This document shows, one piece after another, positions 55,283 to 64,000 of a DNA stretch of 64,000 nt (position 1 is the stretch's first letter; each line of letters begins with the position of its first letter). Source of the DNA: Ecdyonurus torrentis (taxonomy: Eukaryota > Arthropoda > Insecta > Ephemeroptera > Heptageniidae). The notes beneath the pieces are model-generated. The model did no database searches, was not told the DNA's origin, and saw nothing but the letters and a program-made list of their open reading frames with translations. Location of the stretch: positions 41,013,492-41,077,491 of the forward strand of contig OX439131.1 of assembly GCA_949318235.1 (NCBI GenBank). The letters run 5' to 3'. A program made the translations under genes and the position numbers.

Positions 55283-57090
55283 CGCGTGTAAAAGCAAGCA
55301 AAAATTCTGACGTAAATTTTCCTTTCACTTGAAGTGTTCATGTATATGTATATATACGTATATAGAATCGATTTATTTAAATTAATGTTTTCAATAAGTA
55401 CACAATACATCATAAATATAAGGAAAAATATTGCAAAATTATTTAAATTTACACATTTTTGATTTATAAAATCTTAATTGAAAAAATTATTTTTAATATA
55501 TATTTTTTAAAATTATTTTTGTTTTTATTTTTGGGTAAATTTGAAGGAAAAAAAACTCTTTATTGAACGTTTTTAAATTCAATGTTTTCTACTTTATAAA
55601 TATATAATTTGTACAAGCATAACCAGATATTATTTTTTAAACACTGGTTTGCAAATAAATTTGAACAAAACAACGCTTACAGAACAGAAAAAGAAAAAAA
55701 GAAAGAAAAAAAAAGTGTAGCACAGCAAATATTAAAAAAATATTTTACCAAGTGTGTTCACAGTATTTAAAAACAAAGAAACTTCTTTTTACATTTATAG
55801 TGTTTGAAGAAAATAAACAAACATATTCTTTTGAAAAAAAAATCTCTCTCTCCCTCTCTCTTAAATCAAACTGCTGTTTGATAGAGAAATAAAAAAGCAG
55901 GCATTTCATAAAAAAATAATGATAAAAATTCATCAATTAGGCAGTACTCTAAATAATGTGAGAGAAACTATAACAAAAATCTTGTTGTAAAAACAATTTA
56001 AAAAAAATTCACATACAAAGATATTTAAAAAATGTTAAAAACTCTTTTGTATATAGAATAGGGAGATTGCTGTTAAAAATGTAGGAATTCCACAGGCGTA
56101 TTATAGTCCAATTTTTTAAACATACCATAGACGTTCATTATACATAATGTTAAAAAAAAGCAAACAGAAAAAAATGTATTTAGTAGAAACGAGTTAGAAA
56201 CTGAGAAATAATTTTGAATGTTGTAATAAATTGGGTTTTAATTAAACTTATATGTTTTAGTTTTCTCTAGCTGTATGTGACATCAAACGATTTTTTTTTT
56301 TTTTTTTGTAATTTAAATAAAAAAGTGATATTTTTATAGCATTTATTATACATAAAATATACGACTTTCATGCTTTTATAATGTTCATATCAAAGAGTGT
56401 GTGTGTCTAACTAAACCTTTTTTTTTCCAGTAAAATCAGTGAAGCGTAAAGATGATTCAGTTGAGTATTTTGCCACGAATGTCCACTCTTCTCTATGAGG
56501 AAAAAAAAAATTATTCGAGTAACGGAAAAAATAAAATAAAAAAAATATGTATTTTTTTGTTATTCAAAAAGGTTTTCTTGCAGCGCTTCATATTTTTGTG
56601 TGAATATGTGCGTGGAACTTCAGGAGAGTAGATTCTGTTTTTACTTTGATATGAAAAGAGGGCGAGAGAAAGAGCGTGAGAGAGAGAGAGAGAGAGCAAA
56701 AAGAAAAGCATTTCATTCCATTCTTATACGGAAATGCTTATATACTTTAGGACATTTTCAAATTGTATGTTTAGTCGTAAGCATATTTACATTTACCTTC
56801 TTATATATAATATTTCTCCTCCCTATTCTTTCAATCCTTTTAGCCCTTTGACTCGACCCTGTGTTACTCCACCTCTATATATACGTACAGTACATACATA
56901 CAATCTTATTCATATAAAATACAGTGTTTTCTTGTCTTGATGTATGCAATACTGTGGTAAAGCTGGCAGAGAAGTGACTTTGGACGAATCAGAAAGTGCT
57001 TTCCGTTGTACTCTCTCTTCTCTCTCCGGCTGAGGCTTTTTGGCTGCTCGGGTTGAGATTGTCCGAGCGCGAATAAGCCCACCCTCAGCC

Positions 57091-57208
<118 letters not shown>

Positions 57209-57759
57209 CTTCACTGCTATTGCTACAGATTTTGCAGGAAATCCGGGTCCATCGTAGCAAATCTAACAGAAGCATAGAGAGAAAATGCTAGTAACGTGTA
57301 CCTTCTGTGGCGTTAAACTTGGTTAAGCTACTAGGCTAGATTTCCAATAGAGAAATTCTATACTATAATAAAGATATGCTTTTATATGTAATATATGTGT
57401 CCTTTCATCGAAATCAATTAAATGCTTTTTCCCCCTTTTCAATTTCTATCCTTATTATATAATTCTAAAGACCTTTTAGTTAATTCTTAAAGTGTGAAAT
57501 AAATGTTCTTTTATTACTAAAATAATATTTGGAAGGACCAAATTTTAATAAAAAAAGGATTAAACATTTTGTAAGATTTTTATAAGACTTTTGTTAATTA
57601 ATATCATTGATTTTAAGAACCCTGGCTTTGAGAATATGCAAAATAATAATTAATAAAAAAATACAATTGAGTGTAAAGGGTAACAGTTTGATATTATAAT
57701 TAATTGGGTTATTTTTATTATTTTCTTAAGAAGCTTGGTTATTAAATCTATATTGGATC

Positions 57760-57764
<5 letters not shown>

Positions 57765-57801
<37 letters not shown>
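57765..57801. repeat. Poly-A run of about 37
   Basis: A homopolymer in AT-rich DNA with no recognisable retroposon body to its left. Confidence 0.9.
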
Positions 57802-57802
<1 letters not shown>

Positions 57803-58117
57803 CCACACCAAAAATTCAATTTTAATAACATTATTGATACTCTGATATTATGCTATAATATTTTCTTACATGTATAATGTTATTACAAAATTAAATTTTA
57901 CACCTTTAAATGAAGTCATTTATATTCAATTCACTACTATATAATGCAGTATCAAAAAAATTGAACATTATTTTTATTATTATTTTTTCTTTTATCAGTA
58001 ATTATTATATTTTTATATTGTATTCTAGAACAAATGTGTTACAAAAATTTTATTTTTCACTATTGTTGCATAAAATAATAATAACATCTGTCAAAAAATA
58101 TTTAGTATACAATGTGT

Positions 58118-58122
<5 letters not shown>

Positions 58123-58211
<89 letters not shown>
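58123..58211. repeat. (TA)n microsatellite
   Basis: About 89 bp of TA dinucleotide. Confidence 0.95.
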
Positions 58212-58214
<3 letters not shown>

Positions 58215-58905
58215 AAACTACATAGAGTAGAAATTATAACAGCAAAAATATTATGATACAACATGAAATTTTTGTACTATATTGTATACTAGTATATTAT
58301 ACAAATAGGTATTTACATAATATTTCTGTATCTCTCATATAAATATTTATTTTCAGAGTGATGACATGTTACATCAGTTACAAAAACATGTGTGGAATAC
58401 ATAAATTATATAAAGTGAGTTCACAATATTTTCTAGAAAAAAAAAGTAAAAAATATATACCATTTTGTGAACCTCATATTATATACAGTACACACTATTA
58501 TACATAGAATGAAGTATTATTCTGATAAAAGTTTACCCTTTATTCAACACGAAGAGTAGAACAAAAATGAGAAGAGAAAAAAACAACAACATACAAATGT
58601 ATAATGTTATTTTGATGAATGTACTTTTCATAGAAAATGTTTGCTTTTTTTATTGTATAAAATACTATTTTCATAATGAAATAACATATGCGTAAAAGAG
58701 TGGAAATAATTTAAATTATTTAATATAAATTATATTTTAAATAGCATTTTTTTTTTAACATTTCAAGCTGCAATGCAGACTAATTTATAAACTATTTGTA
58801 TGAGTTATTTTTTGTAGTATCCATAACATTGGCTTGTTTATTTAATTTTTTTTAAAACTGTTTGTTTTAAATAGTAATAATATTATTATTTTTTATTTAC
58901 AGGTC

Positions 58906-59227
58906 TTAAAAGGAAGTTCAGGACAATATGACTTCTTCAATGTTAGATACGAAGAAGAACTGTTCATTGACTTACATATGATACCCCAAAACCCTTCCGT
59001 AGCCCCATGGTAGCCCCGCAAACTTGCTCTCATCCTGCAAGATATGCAACTTGCTTCAACGTAACATTGACGTAAAAGATACGGGACATGTTGCATATCT
59101 CGCAGGATGATCACGAGTTTGCGAGGCTACGGAAGGGCTTTGGGTCATCATATGTGAGTTTATGACAGTTTTTCTCATTATCTAACATTAAAGAAGCCAT
59201 GTTGTAACCCCTGAACTTTCTCTTTAA
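58906..59227. mobile_element. Family F TTAA-flanked palindromic MITE, copy 1
   Basis: A 322-bp element bounded by TTAA. The left arm TTAAAAGGAAGTTCAGGAC is mirrored by CTGAACTTTCTCTTTAA at the right. Further inward CCCTTCCGTAGCC and ATCCTGCAAGATATGCAAC are mirrored with mismatches. No coding capacity; short minus-strand frames are incidental. Confidence 0.85.
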
Positions 59228-59542
59228 GACGCTTTCTTACTTGATCCTATGACGTAACATAATTGTCATATTGTCGTGTATTTTATTTCGAAGTATTTTT
59301 TATGATATTATAATTTATTATGAAATAATATAAACACAATCGCTCATCATAATAACAAATGTTATCAACACACTCAAAACAAATATTTATTCTCACGCAC
59401 AAATATTTAGAAAGTACCTATAAAATGCATTGATTTATACGTTACAGCAAAAGTGTACTTTCAGTATAATCTTATAGAGGCAAGTAATAATGTAAGTATG
59501 ATGAAAAAAAAATACTTTGGTTCTCCGTAAACATTAGAGTGT

Positions 59543-59699
59543 TGACTAATAACAACTGTTTTGAGGCCGACTATAAGCGATTTCGCTCACATCCGCTTCC
59601 GTTTTAACGTACTGTGCATGCGTAGTAAGTAGAAACGGAAACGTATGTAAAAAAAATCATTTAAAGTCAGCTTCATAACAGTTGTTTCTTTATTAGTCA
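59543..59699. mobile_element. Family A short MITE (outer module only), copy 1
   Basis: A 157-bp element from TGACTAATAACAACTGTTTT to AACAGTTGTTTCTTTATTAG plus TCA. It matches the outer arms of the composite element at 8,151 but lacks the inner hairpin. The arms meet at GCATGCGTAGTAAGTAG, where the full element has two AGT triplets flanking the inner module. Confidence 0.85.
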
Positions 59700-60001
59700 T
59701 TACTGTACCCATTTCACTATTACAGAGTAAACATTTAATTGTTTAATCTCAATTATCAAATTTGGGATAATTTTAGTTAAACTTTTTATGCATTAGAAGT
59801 TAATATAAATACAATTTGATGAGGGTTTTTGGTACGATGATTTTTAAACCAATTTTCTCTAATACTTTGTGGTGCCGCACTTGACAGTGCACTTGTCACT
59901 TTAATCTATTGGGGGAAAAAGTGGAAAGTAGGGAGAGAGGAAGAGATTTATTGAAAAATAATTCCCATATACTGTTACTTATTATTGGCGAACACGCACG
60001 G

Positions 60002-60201
60002 NNNNNNNNNNNNNNNNNNNNNNNNNNNNNNNNNNNNNNNNNNNNNNNNNNNNNNNNNNNNNNNNNNNNNNNNNNNNNNNNNNNNNNNNNNNNNNNNNNN
60101 NNNNNNNNNNNNNNNNNNNNNNNNNNNNNNNNNNNNNNNNNNNNNNNNNNNNNNNNNNNNNNNNNNNNNNNNNNNNNNNNNNNNNNNNNNNNNNNNNNNN
60201 N
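60002..60201. other. Assembly gap, 200 N
   Basis: Exactly 200 N, a placeholder length often used for gaps of unknown size. Both flanks carry the same 1.27-kb sequence. Confidence 0.99.
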
Positions 60202-60380
60202 ATTAAATTATATTTTAAATAGCATTTTTTTTTAACATTTCAAGCTGCAATGCAGACTATTTATAAACTATTTGTATGAGTTATTTTTTGTAGTATCCAT
60301 AACATTGGTTTGTTTATTTAATTTTTTTTAAAACTGTTTGTTTTAAATAGTAATAATATTATTATTTTTATTTACAGGTC

Positions 60381-60710
60381 TTAAAAAGGAAGTTCAGGAC
60401 AATATGACTTCTTCAATGTTAGATACGAAGAAGAACTGTTCATTGACTTACATATGATACCCCAAAACCCTTCCGTAGCCCCATGGTAGCCCCGCAAACT
60501 TGCTCTCATCCTGCAAGATATGCAACTTGCTTCAACGTAACAATGACGTAACGTAAAAGATACGGGACATGTTGCATATCTCGCAGGATGATCACGAGTT
60601 TGCGAGGTTACGGAAGGGCTTTGGGTCATCATATGTGAGTTTATGAACAGTTTTTCTCATTATCTAACATTAAAGAAGCCATGTTGTAACCCCCTGAACT
60701 TTCTCTTTAA
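60381..60710. mobile_element. Family F TTAA-flanked MITE, copy 2
   Basis: Same element as at 58,906 within the repeated block, bounded by TTAA at 60,381-60,384 and 60,707-60,710. It differs by small indels, including an extra ACGTAACGT-type repeat near 60,545. Confidence 0.85.
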
Positions 60711-61025
60711 GACGCTTTCTACTTGATCCTATGACGTAACATAATTGTCATATTGTCGTGTATTTTATTTCGAAGTATTTTTTATGATATTATAATTTAT
60801 TATGAAATAATATAAACACAATCGCTCATCATAATAACAAATGTTATCAACACAATCAAAACAAATATTTATTCTCAAGCACAAATATTTATAAAGTACC
60901 TATAAAATGCATTGATTTATACGTTACAGTAAAAAGTGTACTTTCAGTATAATCTTATAGAGGCAAGTAATAATGTAAGTATGATGAAAAAAAAATACTT
61001 TGGTTCTCCGTAAACATAAGAGTGT

Positions 61026-61182
61026 TGACTAATAACAACTGTTTTGAGGCTGACTATAAGCGATTTCGCTCACATCCGCTTCCGTTTTAACGTACTGTGC
61101 ATGCGTAGTAAGTAGAAACGGAAGCGTATGTAAAAAAAATCGTTTAAAGTCAGCTTCATAATAGGTGTTCCTTTATTAGTCA
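61026..61182. mobile_element. Family A short MITE, copy 2
   Basis: Counterpart of 59,543-59,699 in the second block, with minor substitutions (for example GGCTGACT for GGCCGACT). Confidence 0.85.
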
Positions 61183-61483
61183 TTACTGTACCCATTTCAC
61201 TATTACAGAGTAAACATTTTAAATGTTTAATCTCAAGTATCAAATTTGGGATAATTTTAGTTAAACTTTTTATGCATTAGAAGTTAATATAAATACAATT
61301 TGATGAGGGTTTTTGGTACGATGATTTTTAAACCAATTTTCTCTAATACTTTGTGGAGCCACACTTGACAGTGCACTTGTCACTTTAATCTATTGGGGAC
61401 AAAAATGGAAAGTAGGGAGAGAGGAAGAGATTTATTGAAAAATAATTCCCATATACTGTTACTTATTATTGGCGAACACGGAT

Positions 61484-62479
61484 GGACTACTTTTTTTAAA
61501 TAGCACTTACTACATATTATAAAATGTTAAAAATCAATTTTATCAATTAATAACCAAAGTATGTTTTTAGTGCTTTAGAAAATTAAATTTTATTATACCC
61601 GATTAAAATGTCAGAACTACTTATTTTAGGTATTTGCTTGACCAGTACGTACTATATACACACTAGTAAGGAATTAAAGTATAAAATTTTCCCTTCCACA
61701 AACATTGCAAAATAATATGAGCAATGTATAAGGATTATGTTCACACCCCTTTTCAAACTAAAGCTTATATATACTGAATATGGACTTAGCACCTTCTAAA
61801 ATTTCAAACTCATGTAGAGAGAGAGATAGAGTATGGTCCTAGTAGTTAATTACAATGTTCATTATTTAAGATACTTGCTGTCAGTTAGTTGGTGTATGTA
61901 TGTATAAGTTCTGACCTAGTTTTATTTAATTTAAAAGCATCATGGTGATATTAACATTATATAATTTTATGTATATATAAGTATTTCCGGGCTTTTTTTG
62001 AGGTCAGATGAAATTAAAGGACAATGGTTCTAATGCAGTGAAGTAAGAGTAAAATAATATCTCACGAATAATAAACATAAGCTTCAGTTGCTGAATTTTA
62101 ATTTTGTAAACTTTGAAGGCAAACTATCATCCTTGTTTAGAGTATATTTATAAAGAACTTACAAAAAAAAAAAAAAAAAAAAAAAAAAAACATTCCACGG
62201 GCATGAGTTTGGGTTGAATATTCTAAAGTATTTAATAATTTCTACTATACGAAAAACATGAGTGGAATTTAAATGTTTGAAAATTATTCACCTCTGAATT
62301 ATATTAACATATGATTTAGTAAGATATTCACTACTTATTCTATTTGATTGTACCAACTTATAAGATAAGTTTCCAAGATTTCTATATAGAAAAACTTAGC
62401 AAAATGCTAGGCTGTAATTATAACATCATGATCAACCAATGCTTGATTCCATATCATCTTTGGTATAAATGTTTAAGTC
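61484..62479. other. AT-rich spacer, no gene
   Basis: No gene or element recognised. There is a short GA tract near 61,817 and a poly-A run (62,163-62,190). A 60-codon frame (62,344-62,526) runs into the neighbouring MITE and is incidental. Confidence 0.7.
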
Positions 62480-62947
62480 TTAAAGCCATAGACCACATAA
62501 AACAACTTGTGCTTTTTAATGACTAAACACGAGATGCGATCTTCAAAACTGATGACAATTTTTACCAGAAAGTTAATGTAGCCCCACAAGAGAGCGCGAA
62601 AAAACTGTAATGTATGCAATTTGCATGAAATTTCATGTTTATGATGCCATAAACATGCAAAAATTAGAATGAAAATGTTGTGTGGGTTGCATAAATCGAA
62701 TTTTCTGATCACTGCAAATTATTTTTAATTTTAACTTTGATCCCTTAAAGGAATAGGCAAGAGAAAAACATAAGCATTTACATCACAAAACACTTGATGG
62801 GATTTACATTAATAACATTAGTTTGTCTCAAAACCCAACAGTAGCCCTTACTGTTGGGTTTTGAGACAAACTAATGTTATTAATGTAAATCCCATCAAGT
62901 GTTTCGTGATGTAAATGCTTATGTTTTACTCTTGTCTATTCCTTTAA
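62480..62947 (+). mobile_element. Family C MITE, copy 4, internally rearranged
   Basis: The 5' half runs from TTAAAGCCATAGACCACAT to TTTTCTGATCACTGC as in the other copies. The sequence then switches to an inverted copy of the right flank and the 3' half (62,712-62,843), followed after 5 bp by the normal 3' half (62,849-62,947) ending CTATTCCTTTAA. Copies 1 and 3 lack the inverted part, so it is a secondary rearrangement of this copy. Confidence 0.85.
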
Positions 62948-62980
62948 GGGATCAAAGTTAAAATTAAAAATAATTTGCAG
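62712..62980. repeat. 132-bp-arm hairpin, near perfect
   Basis: The arms 62,712-62,843 and 62,849-62,980 are reverse complements with about three mismatches and a 5-base loop (GCCCT). The outer 33 bp or so of each arm (CTGCAAATTATTTTTAATTT inward) lie outside the MITE's TTAA end, so flanking genomic DNA was copied together with the element's 3' half. Confidence 0.9.
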
Positions 62981-64000
62981 TTTTTTAAAAATTGTTTTTA
63001 AGTCCAATAATTATTACATGCTTAAGAAAAGACACTTTACAATTAAAAAAACGAAAATAAATCATTGTCGTAAAGTAGAACAGACTAGGTCAATAACCAG
63101 GAACTACAAGTCAATAATTCATTGAGTGATATAAATAAATATAAAAAAAACATCGTTTATTGAATGTATAGTTTAAAAGTTTAATTGCATCAATACTGTG
63201 CACTGTATTAACTAAAGCAATTTATTTCAAAAGATAAATTGAAGAGAAATAATAATAAGTTGGATAATATGTTATAAAATCATTGTGCATGTAATAATAT
63301 GTTTCTTGAATTTAAAAAATTAATGATTTGTTCTTTATGCATTAAAAATGTTTAAATGTTTCTTTGAAATTCTTTTTCGAACGTCTTTTGAGTTTTTTTT
63401 TTTTTTTTAATTGTAAAGATGGGATATTGATTATATTTTTACAAGTAATCTAAATAATAAAGAATTCTATGCAAAGGAAACTTAAAAAATTAAAACTTTT
63501 TTTAATGAGAAATTAATGAAAATCTATTAAATTTTCAATTTTTTTTAAATTTTACTACTAACTTTTTATTTACTAATCATAACATAAAGAAAAATTTGTA
63601 TTATTTTAGCTTTCTCATATCGGTATATCTAATCTGGTCTAATATCTGACACAAAAAAAATTTGAACTCACACTATAACAAACAAATGAAGTGTTAATAT
63701 ATAAATGAATATATATATATATATATAAAAAGTTTGATGAATATCGTTTGTTGAAACTACAAACTTTGTGTTGTTGTGAAGGTATTATCAAAAGTATGAC
63801 GTCATAAAAGACGGCTTACATACATTGTCATGAAACCTCTTCTCTCTCTTTCGTATTTATAGAACCATTGTGGTGAGTGAATTATGGATGGACAAAAAGC
63901 CTTCTCTTTATACATTGTAGTATATATGTATGTATACTGCACATATATACACATAGTATAGCGCAACAGAGACTATAGTATCGTCCTTTTCTTATTATTA
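62981..64000. other. AT-rich spacer, no gene
   Basis: No gene or dispersed element recognised. There is a poly-T run (63,396-63,408) and a short TA tract (63,708-63,727). The end of the window is ordinary AT-rich DNA. Confidence 0.7.

Larger units (their letters stand above)
58725..59996 (+). repeat. 1.27-kb direct repeat, copy 1 (left of the gap)
   Basis: Aligns end to end with 60,204-61,480 with a few percent difference (mostly single substitutions and 1-4 base indels). It contains a Family F MITE, a Family A short MITE and ordinary AT-rich DNA. It ends within a few bases of the assembly gap. It is probably a false duplication from unmerged haplotypes. A real tandem duplication is the alternative. 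Confidence 0.85.
60204..61480 (+). repeat. 1.27-kb direct repeat, copy 2 (right of the gap)
   Basis: Partner of 58,725-59,996. Homology begins within a few bases of the gap edge (AAATTATATTTTAAATAGC) and stops at GGCGAACACGGA, after which the sequence is unique. Confidence 0.85.

Noticed and set aside
57910..58230. 106-codon frame ending in Ile-Tyr repeat
   Set aside because: The C-terminal third is the TA microsatellite and the rest is AT-rich sequence with Ile/Phe/Tyr/Lys bias typical of random AT DNA.
58893..60632. Two similar minus-strand frames suggesting a small duplicated gene
   Set aside because: They are the Family F MITE in the two copies of the gap-flanking block, differ by frame-shifting indels and contain no domain.

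Overview
This is a window of AT-rich, gene-poor eukaryotic DNA (roughly a quarter to 30 percent G+C by eye). I find no protein-coding gene, no functional rRNA or tRNA gene, no CRISPR array and no operon-like layout. Every long open frame is either a microsatellite read as codons, such as (Ser-Val)n, (Thr-His)n, (Arg-Glu)n or (Ile-Tyr)n, or lies inside a repeat. Very dense and long dinucleotide microsatellites, tRNA-headed SINEs, a 5S rRNA-derived SINE and many short inverted-repeat transposons point to an animal, most likely an invertebrate. I cannot name the species. The window is probably intergenic or deep intronic DNA from a draft assembly, since it holds a 200-N gap.

The left third (1-22,400) is AT-rich spacer with several small inverted-repeat elements. 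These include a nest at 7,934-8,770, where an 835-bp element with 19-bp terminal repeats contains a composite palindromic MITE and a small palindrome. A TTAA-flanked MITE lies at 12,413-12,728 and a CA tract of about 292 bp at 16,180-16,471. The middle (22,400-45,800) holds a perfect TCCGTC hexamer array of about 51 units, a 5S-derived SINE (27,558-27,833) and tRNA-derived SINEs (near 30,360-30,660 and 37,530-38,672). A foldback-like element whose arms are built of 33-bp tandem repeats lies inside one of those SINEs (37,779-38,269). There is also a nearly perfect 274-bp inverted duplication (42,194-42,888), and a TTAA MITE inserted in the terminal repeat of another MITE (45,137-45,732).

The right third (45,800-64,000) has more microsatellites, a palindromic element with an 8-bp target duplication (50,877-51,062), a 1.27-kb sequence present once on each side of the assembly gap (58,725-59,996 and 60,204-61,480), and a MITE copy whose 3' half has been inverted and duplicated into a 132-bp-arm hairpin (62,712-62,980).

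The elements form families. Three (called B, C and F here) start TTAAA(A/G)G or TTAAAGC and end in TTAA, which suggests a shared piggyBac-like mobilising machinery. No transposase is encoded in the window, so all copies are non-autonomous. No gene system was found. The items worth following up are structural: the modular MITE, the foldback element, the inverted duplication, the nested insertion, the snap-back rearrangement and the probable assembly duplication.
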